From the NCBI GenBank assembly GCA_010093485.1, contig MU001492.1, forward strand, positions 1,597,122-1,661,121: a stretch of 64,000 nucleotides of DNA. The letters run 5' to 3'. Every line of letters begins with the position of its first letter. The stretch's first letter is position 1. Source of the stretch: Karstenula rhodostoma CBS 690.94. Taxonomy: Eukaryota > Ascomycota > Dothideomycetes > Pleosporales > Didymosphaeriaceae. The notes under the pieces are model-generated. The model did no database searches. It had not been told where the DNA came from and saw only the letters and a program-made list of their open reading frames with translations. Position numbers and translations under genes: made by a program. Shown piece after piece: positions 1 to 11,345 of the stretch.

Positions 1-3000
1 GAAGCTTTCGTTGCGCGAGTTCATCTCATGAAGTACCGTTATACAAGACTTGTGTCAAACCAGCCCGGGAAACCTATTGGAAACGATGGGGTACGGTAGC
101 AGTTGAAGGGATGAACCGGCGTTGCGAGGCGTTCGGTGGAATGGGCGATTTTTGCCATTCGTGAGCAAGTTGGCTAATGTTTTGTTCGTGGTGTTTATCT
201 TGTGGCCGACCGCCCAAAGACAATAGGCGATGATATGCCTTTGGTCTACCATGTCGTAAGAAGTTAGGGGTCTGGGGAAGAGGCGTGCGGTGCTCGGCAT
301 GCCCTCCGGGGACCCGCGCAGAAACCGCAGTTGAGTGCCAGATCTGGTAGATTGTATTGTATAGACGCTTGCTTATGACTGACTGGAGGGGTCGCTGACT
401 TTTCTCCTTATAGGGTATATACCGAATGCACGAGAATGTTTCTCGTGACTGACCGAAGACGCCGTAATTGCCGTTCTTCCGGGGTTTTGTTTCCGCGGTA
501 TCGTTGTGAGGAAGATGCACTCTGGGGGCAGAAACATAGCTCAGGCGGGAGTCGGATTTGATGCGAGCACCGTATGGATAATTAAGTAGCGATTCATACG
601 CTTTCTCCACAGAACATGTCGGGTTGAGAAGTTGTGTCTTTCTACGACATGATATGTAGTGTTCGGAGATATGCCAGATCCGTACAGCACATGGAACAGG
701 TTTTTGAGCCCCCCAGCACATCGATCGTCTCCTTTTGTGGTTTTGGTCCGCTCCTTTCACATGTATACACTTGTGTACTGCTTGCAATCTCCAGCACATT
801 GCGAAGAAACGTCCTTATTTGTAGTATTGTCGTTCATAAGGACCGACGGTGTGGAGACGGAGACAAAGAGCCGCGCAGAAGTTTTATTGCACTCAGTTCC
901 GAGGTACGAGCATAGTGAGAAGAGGACGCCGTTTTTAAACGACCTTCCTCCAGAAAGACATCACGTTGCTCAGATTCATCTTTGGTCCCCTCCCCCAACA
1001 TGAGTTGCTTGGTATCGTGCTTCGGAGTCTGTAATAGGTGCTTTGGAATGCCTGCAGGCTCACCCCAGACATGCCATAGCGTCCACATTGGTTATGGTGC
1101 GTTCGCCATGTGAAGGATTCACTGATGAACCGCCTTCTGCTCCGACACGCACACAATGCCTGGTTGCATGCTTTTGGTCAATGCCCTCCAGCATCAAGTT
1201 TGACAAGGTTAATTTTGGACAGCCTGCCCCGGCGCATGCGACCACGCTCAGTTCGTTTGAGAAGCTCGAGAGAAGTGAAATATTGCGTGGACGGAAGGAC
1301 GGCCACAGCGAGCATGTCTTCATCCAACTGTACTTTTCATGTGTGTTCCCCATGTGTGCATCACTAGCGCTGCTTCTTCTCTTCCACCAGCTTTAGGAAT
1401 CTTGGTGTACCTTCGGTCGTCTAAACGCATTAGGTCCCGCACGATGTTGGTGTAGAGTCCACGCGGCATATGATTTTCCTTCTTACCTTGTTCCTAGTAG
1501 ACGGACGATACTGATAGCTTGTACCGAGCTAGAAGAATCGCTATTCACAAGCATCCGGGTCTTCGAGAAGGTGTTTCAGAGTGCACTTCGACAGGGCATT
1601 CCAATAGCACCGCAGGATATCTTCCAACAGAAAATGTAGGTAGAAGTGGATCTTTTCGATTCTCGAGCCCATATTTGCCTATGAATCGATGTCTTCTAGA
1701 GCGCACCCAATGCATGACTTTTTCGGCACGTTGTTTTTAGTATACGGACGGTACTGACAGATTGTGCCGAACGAGAGGTGCGAAGGGCTCAGTATATATA
1801 TATTGATCGTGAAGTTACACACAGCTTATAGAGTGTGGAACTTTGTTTGCTCTTCACTCCATAACAGGGCCTAATTACTCATTATAGATAGCCTATCCAC
1901 GGAGACGCGCATATTCTGTCCAGGCCATCATTTCTGTTTCTTCGATGTGATTTCGAATGTTGAAGGCGATGGGCCATAGAGTGCAAACTAAAAGCTTCGG
2001 AGCAATATCTCGGCACCTTGGGTGGATATGTTTAGGCCCCAAACAGCGCGTATCATTCTTCAGATTGCCAGCTTTTAGATCGACGACACTCGATGTTGTG
2101 AATCTGGGCTACTTTGGGAAACGTAGGAATGGTCTGTGAAGGCAAGGACGGACACAGACACATATATCCGTCGTGTTTCTCTTTTAGAACAGGGTCGTCG
2201 TGCTCTCCCGAATGTCCACGGCTCCGGGATCCGCACATGTCAAGCTCGACCAAGAATTTGAATATTTCCATCCACGATTGAGCCGCAGAGGACATAAATC
2301 CTGCTGCGATGAGATACGCGACGCGGGCATACGTCTCCGGACAGAGAGTCGCTTACTGGCATGGGTTGTCTTAAAGTTGTGCTTTAGCGCTTAGGGCTTC
2401 GTACAAACGCAGAGTCCATGAGAATCGCCTCTGATGATTTTACACCGGCACGACAAAGACATTCGATGTAACCTGGCCAGTTTTTGAACTCCCGTGGTCG
2501 CATGGCATCTGGTTATTTGGCTTTTTAGCCCACACTGAATTGCTTGAAGGTTGTGTGAAGAAGCTCTCGTGGAGATGCGGTACCCTTTATACCCTTCCAG
2601 GAACATTTATTCGTAGATCTTTCTCCACTCGGGACTGCCTATCGAACAGTCTCATTGGTGTTTTGAAAGCTATTCCCGGCCGAACCTTGGGCGAGAGCAC
2701 ATCCCCACATGCATCGGTGCCACCGCAACTTTTGCATCCCACATGAATAATTAGCGAGAAGTGGTAAGAGTGAAGTCCTCTTGGGCCGCACAGAGCCATG
2801 GGACTGATCTTGTTCTGTTTCAAGCACGCCAGCAAACACATTTGGTGCACCGCCCGGTTTTTTTAGCACACGCAGCACATGGCCTTTTAGTGCTTCCTGT
2901 TCTGAGACTTTTAGAATACTTTGAAAAGTGTGAAGAGCAAGAAACATATAAACTTGACGCTTTCATGCCCCCCAGTTATCCCAACTTCACGTGTAGGCAT

Positions 3001-3985
3001 GGATCTTGCACGCATGAAACATAATTGCCACCCTAAGCGTTTCGATCTGCTTCGGAGTGACCGGAAAGGACATCGTGATGGCCTTTTAGAGGTCTTTCAG
3101 ACCTACCACTTCACATAGAGAAGAATGTTGAGAATTTGGTAGCTGTCCACGTATCATCGACCTAAGGCTTCTTCAGCCGGGGAGCAAACACATGAACTCG
3201 CTGTGTGATAGTTCCCAAGGACACACATATGTCTCACTTGGCATGGTTTCTCGAAAACACTTGGACGCGCTACCACAAGGCTTTAATATAGTTCAAGCTC
3301 TCGCAGAGAAGCTACGGGTGAGTGGAATACGTTCCATCTAAAAAACATGGCCACGAGCATCTGTTTTCTTTTAGAAAAGTGGGACTTTGCTCGCACAACG
3401 AACAGTCCATGCCGTCTAAGCAAGATTTATCCTGCGGGAGAAGCTTGATCTTAAAGAGGGAAATGCATTCAGAGGCGCAGTATCGTTTTGGGGGTTTCTC
3501 CGGACCATGAAATGTGGATCGTAGGTTTTTTGTACTCGGGCGAGGAACATACACAGTAATGTTGTCGTTTTGTGAGGGGCGTATCTTCAAGTCGTAGATC
3601 GAGAGGTGGATGACTTAGAGGCTGAAAACCATGTATTTGTTCGTTTTCATGTTTGGGTGTATCGTGGACTCCTATCCACTTGAATAATGCATCGATAACT
3701 TTTAGTTTTCTTTGCAGGCTGGTTCAGAACTGCTGTAAATTTGGTACAAGCAACTCTGTCTTGGTTTTCGCAACCACACAGAGAAGAACATGTATACCCT
3801 TTAGTATCAATTTGGAGATTGGAGGGTCCTCCAAGAAGTCCCACATGAGAAAGAACCCATAATGTTTTGGACCCGGTAGAAAGGTCATCATAAAAGTGCG
3901 TCGTGATTTCAGCCCAGGGGGAGCGGAAGTTGTGTGAAGAAAGGAAGTGTGGCAGAGTCGATAGCTAGCTATTTATACATCCATC
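1..3985 (+). repeat. Gene-free zone of degenerate promoter-like repeats (zone 1)
   Basis: No credible gene is seen; the open frames here are short, overlapping on both strands and resemble nothing known. Short boxes recur: T-runs ending in TTTTAG (for example near 2521 and 2863), AGCACATG or ACACATG, and GTGTGAAGAR at 2553, 2928 and 3932. At 2553 a TTTATACC follows 33 bp downstream; at 3932 TTTATACAT follows 40 bp downstream, then CATCCGAT. This is the same box order as in the array at 42.9-46.2 kb, but older and less regular. A partial tandem duplication (about 243 bp) lies around 1501 and 1744. The zone runs off the left edge. Confidence 0.6.
1501..1770 (+). repeat. Approximately 243-bp imperfect tandem duplication inside zone 1
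   Basis: A 27-bp stretch at 1501-1527 beginning ACGGACGATACTGATAG recurs at 1744-1770 with four substitutions (23 of 27 identical). Both copies follow a TTGTT...TAG box, so the duplicated unit carries the same T-run/TAG element as the other repeat zones. The 243-bp period matches the roughly 250-bp period of the array at 42.9-46.2 kb. Confidence 0.6.
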
Positions 3986-4043
3986 CGATTCCATCTCATC
4001 GTATACAGGCTATGATGACTCTTTAGCTCTCTAAAAACGCCAA

Positions 4044-5207
4044 TTACAGCTGCTCAAGCCACTTTCGCACTTCATCGGCGCCCTTTCCCCACTCCTCGTG
4101 GTTTTGTAAGTGATGCGCGACCCCATCCACCACCCTAAATCGTACCCGGTTCTCCATATCATCCTGCTTCAGATTTGAACCCTCCAGATCGTTACTTGCC
4201 ATCTCTTTGAACGCGCGTCTGTACCGCTGCGCTGCATCCTCGAGAATGGCCGGGGTGCAAAGGACGTCTTTCTCCGCGGCGAGGATGAAGAGTCTTTGGT
4301 TCGACTCTGACATTGGTCTGTCGCTTGTTGACGTCGATGGCACAGATCTGCGGTGTGCCCAGCTGGTGATAGAGGAGAGTACATCCGGGCCCGTGACGAA
4401 GGCATTTAGCGCCTGCATCGGCCATAGCATAGACTCGTAGGGTGAAAGAAGCTTAGCAAAGGTCTGAACATGTCGCACCGGTGTTTCAGCCGTGAAAAAC
4501 GCATCTTGCACCTGTTTGACTGTCGCTAGGAGATATCGCGAATGGTAGCCGCGGTATGTGAAGTGAATCGGTGCAGTCAAAGCCCAGAATCTGTAGCAGC
4601 CCCAGCTGCCGAAGCCCGGAACAGCAGCAAACATACAGAAGCCCTGTACCTGGAACAAATTCCTGCTGAGGGCATACTGCGACAAGGCTCCTCCTGCCGA
4701 ATGTGCGATGAGGACAACCTTCGTCCCCGGTGCACCTCTTCTCGCAGCTTCCAATGCTTCGACATACTTGATACCAGCGGTCAGGTCCTCCACCATGGTG
4801 CCTCGCGTGGTGAAATACAGGCGCCAGAACCAAGGGTACCAACTCTTGCCGTGGCCGCGGTAGCTAATTGCATAACAAGGGTAGCCAACCGCAGCAAAAT
4901 ACTGCATGTAATTGAGCCACTGCTCTGCACAGCCAAAGGCTCCGTGGGCAAAGAATAGCGGAGGCTTTTCTCCATCAGAATATGCGGCGGATGTCGTGGG
5001 TGATGCCGTCAGCAGTTCAAGTGGGCCTGATGGAGTGTGGATTGAGGAACGTGTTATGCCTTCAGGGAGGGGTGACGATGGTGGGGGATTTGGCGAAGGT
5101 CGCCGCCATTGGAGCGCAAATGGACCGAAGGACATTCTAGTGCCTAAACACAAGTCGATTCGAGTGAAGTTGTAGGATCCCTCTGGGATGCCCGAATTGG
5201 TGCCCAT
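4044..5207 (-). CDS. Alpha/beta hydrolase family protein
   Basis: A 387-residue single-exon gene. The fold's landmarks are in order: an HG oxyanion pair near residues 88-89 (FFAHGAFG), YRGHGKS near 116-122, a nucleophile elbow AHSAGG with Ser170, an acid candidate Asp314 (AAEKDVLCTP) and a late histidine at 365/366 (VAHHLQNH). This is a complete Ser-Asp-His set, so an active esterase, lipase or related hydrolase is likely; the substrate cannot be read. There is no signal peptide, suggesting an intracellular enzyme. Met25 (position 5135) is an alternative start, since the first 24 residues are not hydrolase-like. The gene sits at the right edge of repeat zone 1, whose last promoter-like core points toward its 3' end. 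Confidence 0.9.
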   Translation of the reverse strand: MGTNSGIPEGSYNFTRIDLCLGTRMSFGPFALQWRRPSPNPPPSSPLPEGITRSSIHTPSGPLELLTASPTTSAAYSDGEKPPLFFAHGAFGCAEQWLNYMQYFAAVGYPCYAISYRGHGKSWYPWFWRLYFTTRGTMVEDLTAGIKYVEALEAARRGAPGTKVVLIAHSAGGALSQYALSRNLFQVQGFCMFAAVPGFGSWGCYRFWALTAPIHFTYRGYHSRYLLATVKQVQDAFFTAETPVRHVQTFAKLLSPYESMLWPMQALNAFVTGPDVLSSITSWAHRRSVPSTSTSDRPMSESNQRLFILAAEKDVLCTPAILEDAAQRYRRAFKEMASNDLEGSNLKQDDMENRVRFRVVDGVAHHLQNHEEWGKGADEVRKWLEQL

Positions 5208-6593
5208 GTGATGTGTTTTATGCTCAACAATTCTCCATCATAGAGTTCGACGATGAAAAACACGGAGGTGCGCGTGATGCTCCGTTACATGTGAGTGTGA
5301 GCCGTTGAGGTATGCCCAGAAATGACGAAAATAGAATGGCTGTTCTGTATTGTTGCACGAAAATGCGAGCCGCCCTTTAGCTGAAAGAGGCATCTACACG
5401 CGGCAGTTCCTCAGCCGCACCTGCAGCTTTTCGTGACTCAAGGGAATGTCGCATGCTGCACGAGAAAGTTTCGAGGGCGCTCTTGCCCTTCAGAACTGTG
5501 TAAGACGTATGTCTAGGAAGAGGAAGGATTGTTGGTCGCGTACGATCACATCCAGTCCATATGACGCTAAGCCCTGTTGGGTGAACGGTGGGGTTAAGCC
5601 AAGGTAGGCGCAACGCGTCCTTTCGTTCCCGCCTTCGCCTTCATGTTTTTCTGGTGATATCGTTGATTCACATAAGCTGAAGAATCCCTGTGAGTACCGT
5701 GGGCCGCCAAGGATACAAGATACCGACCCACAGTTCATCGAATCCACCAGCAAATGCCTCCCCTTTACGTGACAGGGGGAACTCTATTCGAGAAGTCAAA
5801 TTCCATTCATCTACCGAGAGGATACTTCTGCTAAGCTTGGATGCTATACTCTTGTCAGGTTTGTGGATAAGATTTGGCCCTGTTTCAGGAGCTCGGGGCG
5901 CTGGCAAAACCTGCAGGGGACAACGCGAGGGTCAAGAAGTTTGGAAAACAGCGAGATTATGCGTAAAGAGTGGCCCAACTATAAGACTGACCTGTGAATC
6001 TGTGAATATGGATCTGTGGAACTGTAACAGTAATATTTCCTGGGACGGCAGTATCAGTCGACACTGTCGACATTTATTCGACAGTACCATTGTATGTAAG
6101 GACCATGAGCAATTTGTTCATGGCAAGATACCTGGAGATATATGTGGACCGCTAGATGATGCGTCGATGTATACGATTACGCTGGTTTGATATTGGCCGA
6201 CACACGACTGCAGGTGCCTTCTCGGGCGTCTTGAGCACCTCAAAAGCAATGACATGGCAGCCTCCTCTTCTACAATATCCGCTTACGCTCACATCGTCAT
6301 CAAGGCACCTGCAGTAAGCAACGTCAATACACCGACCAAATAGAGCCACATGAGCTTTGTGGCGATGCGTCTGCTCAAAGGGAGAAATTGCATCGCCACA
6401 ATGCTTTGTCTCCCACTCTTGAATCCTCACCCCAACGTCAGTCAGCCGACTAGTTTAAAATAACACTGAAACTGGAAACGTCATACAATACTCTAAATGT
6501 GGCCACACAATCGGTCTATATAGCCTCGAGAGGTACCCGGATTTGAAAAGCGACCAACGAGTCTGACATCCCGTCCCCACAGGACCCAACACC
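5208..6593. other. Intergenic region, no gene seen
   Basis: This 1.4-kb stretch separates the start of the hydrolase gene (reading left) from the secreted-protein gene (reading right), so it must hold both promoters. A TATA-like TATATAG lies near 6518, about 75 bp before the secreted protein's ATG. Open frames here are short and show no coding character on either strand. Confidence 0.5.
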
Positions 6594-7328
6594 ATGCAAC
6601 TCCACACTGCAATCTACCTATCAATACTACCAGCCCTCCTCCCAGGCACCCTCGCAAACTTCGACGTCTACGCCGACCACTACAGAGGCTGGAGCAACAC
6701 CTTCCGCCAACCCCCCGGCTTCCGCATCTTCGGCCGCACGCCCTCCGACGCCTGCAAATACGTGAACAACGTACGCACTCCCCCCTCCCTCACTCCCTCT
6801 ATCCCACACCCTTACTAACCCCCCACCCAGAAAACCTACATCCGCTGGCCCGCGCGCCCCGACGTCTCAGACGAAAAATTCGGCATCCGCTGCTCGGGCC
6901 CCGGCTGCACGTACGACGCCGCCAACCCCGCCGCCATCACCACCTTCGAGATGCACTTCGCCAACACGCCCGCCTACCACTGGACGCTCTACGCCGACAA
7001 CCAGGGGTACGCGCCGCCGTCCACCAACGCGCGTGGCCTGTGGATGATGCCGGCCGAGGTCGGCACGCGCGCTCCGGGGTACTGTTTTCCGTATCCGGGC
7101 GACGAGTATGATTGTGAGCGCAGTAGGCCCGAGGGGCCCGGTGGGGAGACGTTCGTTGTGGGGAGTCGCGGGAGGAGGCTGTTTAGGTGTGTGACGTATA
7201 ATGGGGAGGTGGAGAGTGATGATATTAATGGGCTGAGGCTGCAGGGTGGGGATATGTATTATCCGTATCCGGATGATGACGGGGAGAAGAGTGCGGGGGA
7301 GGGTGGGGTGGCGCTGGGTGAGAGTTAG
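6594..7328 (+). CDS. Small secreted cysteine-containing protein (effector-like)
   Basis: Two exons, 6594-6770 and 6831-7328, with a 60-bp phase-0 intron (GTACGC...CCCAG), give 224 residues. The N-terminus is a classic signal peptide: hydrophobic residues 2-20 ending LPGTLA before NFDVYADHY. The mature part has six cysteines (in DACKY, GIRCSG, GPGCTY, GYCFPY, YDCERS and LFRCVT), enough for three disulfides, and an acidic C-terminus. I recognise no catalytic domain. By size, secretion and cysteines it fits the loose class of fungal secreted or effector-like proteins; this is inference. It converges on ESF1, with 217 bp between stop codons. Confidence 0.85.
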
Positions 7329-7545
7329 GGGATGGTTGGGCAGTAGAAGGGAATGCGTGTTGCTTGTGCAGTGTTTCGTGGCTTATGCTGTGTTCATATA
7401 TTGTTGAAAGATGTTGTAAATAGTTCTGTAGAATTGGGATTTGAGATCTTGTTTGCATGTGTCGAGACGTGGAAGAAGCCTCCCCATGCACGGGCGCCTC
7501 GCACCGTTGAGATTGATACATTGGGTATATTTCTATAGGAGAAGC

Positions 7546-9600
7546 TCACCGCTGTGACTTCGCTTTGACTCTTGCAGCCAGTTTCTTCACGTCATCCGGC
7601 TCGCCGGCTACCTCCTTCTTAGGCTTCTTCAGTTCTGGCTCGTCCTCCGTATCCCGCTTCCTCTTCTTACGTCCTTCTTCGAGTAGTTTCTTCATTCCCG
7701 ATGTCTCTTTAAACCTGGGATTCGTCGGATCGATGGCAAAATCGTGGCTTTCGAACAACTTTGAGAAACGAGGATCGTTGGTGTTCAGCTCAAAGTTGTC
7801 CACTGGGACTTCTTTCGCTGCCTTCTTATTCTTCTTCCCCTTCTTCTTCGCCTTCTCTGCCTTCATAACCTCGTTCATGTCGAAGTGCTGCACCTTTGAG
7901 TCCTTCTCGTCGATCATGAGGAGCTCCAGGTTTGCGCGCTCTTCAGCATCGGCCTTCTCCTGCTTCTCCCGCTCTTCCCGCTTCTTCGCCCTCTTTTCTT
8001 TGTTCGACTTAATCTCCAAAGCCTTCTCTGCTTCGGGATCCGAGCCGAAGAAAGGATCATTCCAAGGGTCTTCTTCGTCTGCCTTAGCGGGCGCATCACC
8101 CTCTGATACGGGCTTCGCGTCAGGATCCCGACCCTCCTTGGTGGCTTGTGACCTGTCTTTCCGCTTCGCCTTCCGCTCTTTCTGCTTTCGCACGTACTTC
8201 TCGAGCGTGGTTTCTTCAGGCTCATTCTCAAAGACTGAGCCTTTCGCCCCGTCTGCTGCGAAACCGGATGTGAACGTGACTTCCATCTCTGCGTTCGGCT
8301 TCTTCATATCCCGGTCCCTCTTGGAGGAGGACTTGGACTTTGGCTGTGTCGACTTGCTTGTCGCGTCTAGCCCAAGAGCTGCACGCAAGCTAGCAGCCTT
8401 TCCAGCTTTGTCAGCTTCGGCCTCATCTTCAGATGACGAAGAGTCGGTTCCGAGATATGCCTGAAGTTCATTCTCGTCGATCTCTTTCCTGGAGAATGCT
8501 CGCTTTTGCACTTCCTTCCTTGTCGTATCGTCTGCGTCCCATGTGAGTTTGACTTTCGAGTGCGAAAGCGCATCAGTCACGAATTCGTTGGGCTTGTATC
8601 CGTTTGGCAGCTTCTCACACTCCTCGTGTGGCTCGGCATCGAATTCGACTTCGTCGGGCACAAATCGCAGGTCGAAGAAGTTGGCGCTAGAGAGGTACTC
8701 GCGGCCGTCCAAATTGTCGTAGATGGCTTTTGCTACATTGGGCGACGAACAAGCTATCACGGCGTAGTAATAACGGAGACGATCCAGCTGGTAGGTTCGC
8801 AGTGCTTTGGAGTCAAAGTCTTCGACATTGGCCTCGTTCAGAGCATCCTTCTTTTTCTGTTCTTCGCCTTCAGAGTCAGACCCTTCCAGCTGGTCCACGG
8901 ATTCTATGTTCTGTTCTCGGTCCTTTACAGCTGCACTGAAGATTTCTTTGGGTGGCCCTTCGATCTCCTCGCGCTGCATTCGCTCCAAGCCGAACTCGCT
9001 AGGGTATATGGTGACGTTCAGAATGCGCCCGTCGGCAGGAACGAAAGAGTTGGCGACAGCCATGATGTCTGTTGCGCGGATGCTGTCCCAATCCAGGTTC
9101 ACGGCGGCTAGCCTCGCGGTGACGTCTCCCATGGGCACCTCGTTGCCCTGGCCTGCCAATTCGGTCTGGTCTTCCACCTCAGCCTCGTCGCCGTCGTCGT
9201 CGCTGTCGCTCTCGTCGGAAGACGACTCCAGGCCACCATCGCGAATCGGATCAAAGCCCTTCTGCTGGACCCTCGCCAGCTCGCGCATGACGCCCTTGTC
9301 CTTTTTCGTCTCTTTGGGCGCATCTAGCTCACTGCCGCTCCCCTCTGAGTCCAGTTCGAACATGCGCTCCAAGTCCTTCTTGCCTGCATCTTTGGATACG
9401 GGACGTCCATACTTGTCAACAGAGGCCTTGTTGTAGAAGTCGGAATCGGTGCGCAGCCGCGAAAATCGAGGATCGAGCTTCGTCTTCGCATGCTTCTTGG
9501 AGGGGAGGCGGAATTTCGGGTCGGTTTCGAATGCAGCAAATCTGCTGTCGCTGGAGTCCTTGGTGGCCTTGAGGACCGTCTGGCGCTTCGGCAGTGGCAT
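7546..9600 (-). CDS. esf1: Pre-rRNA-processing protein Esf1
   Basis: A 684-residue single-exon gene, close to the yeast Esf1 length. The N-terminus has the family hallmark DPRFSRLRTDSDF followed by KYGRPV; acidic tracts and Lys/Arg-rich coiled regions fill the middle; a NUC153-type motif (NDPRFSKLFESHDFAIDP) lies near the C-terminus, followed by a basic tail. Known role of the family: a nucleolar factor needed for early 18S pre-rRNA processing in the small-subunit processome. I start at MPLPKRQ (9600) because the upstream 21 residues to 9663 look non-coding and the family begins with this basic segment. It shares a 351-bp divergent promoter with the mini-protein at 9952. Confidence 0.95.
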   Translation of the reverse strand: MPLPKRQTVLKATKDSSDSRFAAFETDPKFRLPSKKHAKTKLDPRFSRLRTDSDFYNKASVDKYGRPVSKDAGKKDLERMFELDSEGSGSELDAPKETKKDKGVMRELARVQQKGFDPIRDGGLESSSDESDSDDDGDEAEVEDQTELAGQGNEVPMGDVTARLAAVNLDWDSIRATDIMAVANSFVPADGRILNVTIYPSEFGLERMQREEIEGPPKEIFSAAVKDREQNIESVDQLEGSDSEGEEQKKKDALNEANVEDFDSKALRTYQLDRLRYYYAVIACSSPNVAKAIYDNLDGREYLSSANFFDLRFVPDEVEFDAEPHEECEKLPNGYKPNEFVTDALSHSKVKLTWDADDTTRKEVQKRAFSRKEIDENELQAYLGTDSSSSEDEAEADKAGKAASLRAALGLDATSKSTQPKSKSSSKRDRDMKKPNAEMEVTFTSGFAADGAKGSVFENEPEETTLEKYVRKQKERKAKRKDRSQATKEGRDPDAKPVSEGDAPAKADEEDPWNDPFFGSDPEAEKALEIKSNKEKRAKKREEREKQEKADAEERANLELLMIDEKDSKVQHFDMNEVMKAEKAKKKGKKNKKAAKEVPVDNFELNTNDPRFSKLFESHDFAIDPTNPRFKETSGMKKLLEEGRKKRKRDTEDEPELKKPKKEVAGEPDDVKKLAARVKAKSQR

Positions 9601-9951
9601 TGTGTTGCGCAAGTTGCTACTGGGCAATTGCTGCGATATGCGGCAAGCTCGAAATATTTCCAACTTTCTGCGGGCGGTAACAATTTTCTGCCGCGGGCTG
9701 CATGCTAGCGTGCCAAGCCTCTCTTATCGATTACGAACCTTGTGCACCCTCGGCTAACCGAGGCCGGGAGCGCCAGGGTCTAGAAGTCGCAAGTCCTGGG
9801 GCACGCGCCAGAGGGAGGGGAAGGAAGGGAAAGAGATCGCGTGAGCTGCTTGACGTTGCCCATCAAGGTTGGATGTCTACTTCAAGTGCCCCACGCTCAC
9901 CTTTCATCATACAACTTCAATTCCTCAAAGATCAACTCTCAGACCACCACA
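9601..9951. promoter_or_regulatory. Divergent promoter between esf1 and a small membrane protein gene
   Basis: Only 351 bp separate the two ATGs, so both genes must be driven from this stretch. It contains GC-rich sequence and purine-rich GGGAGGGGAAGG tracts around 9815-9830, and no obvious TATA box. Shared control is inferred from the spacing alone. Confidence 0.5.
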
Positions 9952-10312
9952 ATGGCATACTCTAGGCTGTTCACGTGAGTACCCATGTTCGGAAGCCCCA
10001 TTGCGCCTTTCTGTGCCCTGTGGGAGGCTGCGGGAGCTGTGCTGTGCTAACATCTGCCCCAGACCTCGCAACCTTGCTCTCGTCTCCATCTTCTCACTGG
10101 GTGGAGGCTACCTGGCCCTAAAGTCCCGGGCGCTCGCCATCAAGCAGCGCGAAAGCGGCGACTACAGCGTTACCGTGGATCGCTCGGGTAAGTAGTACAG
10201 CGCCGTCCCTTGCGTCATCCAACCCAAACACCAGCTCCCCCGTGGTCATGATGCAGCCAGCTTTGGAATCTCGTCGAAGGCTGCTAACAACGGCCCAGGT
10301 GGCGGTATCTGA
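9952..10312 (+). CDS. 53-aa single-pass membrane mini-protein
   Basis: Three exons, 9952-9974, 10063-10187 and 10299-10312, encode 53 residues beginning MAYSRLFTPRN and ending VDRSGGGI. Both introns have good signals (GTGAGT...CCCCAG; GTAAGT...GCTAAC...CCCAG) and the phases join cleanly. A hydrophobic stretch (LALVSIFSLGGGYLAL) after a short basic start, followed by KSRALAIKQRE, suggests a mitochondrial or other small membrane protein; no family is assigned. The last exon codes only four residues. The regular splicing and frame argue that it is real despite its size. Confidence 0.7.
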
Positions 10313-11345
10313 AATTCGGCGAACAAAATGGCGTCATGGAATCCGCATTGTGGCTTCGGCACGGCTCGCATCAACTTGCATGAGCGAACTCTCTCTGTAT
10401 TGGGTGTCGTTATGAAACGGCCGTAAACAAAGATGGCTTTAGGCACACAGCGAACTCTTGTGCCCACTGTGCAAAAATGGCCGAATGATGCGTTGGCTCA
10501 CAGACGCTGACCGCAGGCTTCAAACACGCCCACTCTCCGAACGCAAGCAGCACATACCACCTACGGAAGTCGGACAATGGGATCATCGGCGGTCGGCGGT
10601 GATTTGGTCCAGTACCGCGCGCACCTATTTTGAAGGAGAATCGTGCGAAAGGAAGGATACGAAAAATCTGCCTCTCAAGCATCGTCATCCAACTCTCGTC
10701 AAAGAGAAACAAGTGTTCCAGAAAGTGCTACAAGCGATGCGTAGTTGTCGCGTGGTCGGGCATGCACGTTTATTACTCGGAAAATGGCAGCTGCAGTCAG
10801 CCTCCCAGGCGCGGGCATCCCGTTGCTAAAATAAGCACCTCAGCCTCAGAGTCGCCCCACTCGATCCTACCAGTCCGCAAGCAACACCGCAGCCCTAGCA
10901 ACACACACATCTCAAGCGAAGAAATGCACCAGCTCAATAGCGAATCGATATCCTTCCTCGCGCGTGGCTAGTTCTTGGCTGCGTTGCCCTCCCAGCGGGC
11001 CCTACACTACGGTTCCCCGTCATGGAAGCTGTCTACCCTGCGGCCAATCGCTGCGGCCTTCATGTAGGCCAGCTGCAAAGAACCCGCGTGGCGTAGTCCA
11101 CGTTGGCCCGTGGTAGGCCTGACATTTGTTCCCTAAATCAGGCGTTCGGTCTCTTACCCCAAGGGCGCTTCTACGACCAACTTTTCTCTGTGTCATTCTC
11201 AGTCTTCCCATATTACTGATTGCTTGCCCCGAGCCCATGCCTATCTGTGATGCTCCATACTGACAGTAAACACCACGAACGAAAAGCGCATGCGCTTGGT
11301 CTTCCTGTCTCCGTTGCATGATAGACCCAGCTACCGCCCGTAAAC
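10313..11345. other. Intergenic region, no gene seen
   Basis: A 1-kb stretch upstream of the gene at 11346. Frames on both strands are short and uncharacteristic; the longer minus-strand frame near 11020-11616 overlaps the real first exon of the next gene and is rejected. No repeats or RNA genes were recognised. Confidence 0.5.

Noticed and set aside
74..799. 241-aa minus-strand frame near the left edge
   Set aside because: Composition is arbitrary, it overlaps other frames on both strands, and it lies in the degenerate repeat zone; no family resemblance.
7565..8464. 299-aa plus-strand frame opposite esf1
   Set aside because: It is the complement of Lys/Glu-rich esf1 codons and gives a Ser/Phe-rich shadow with no family.
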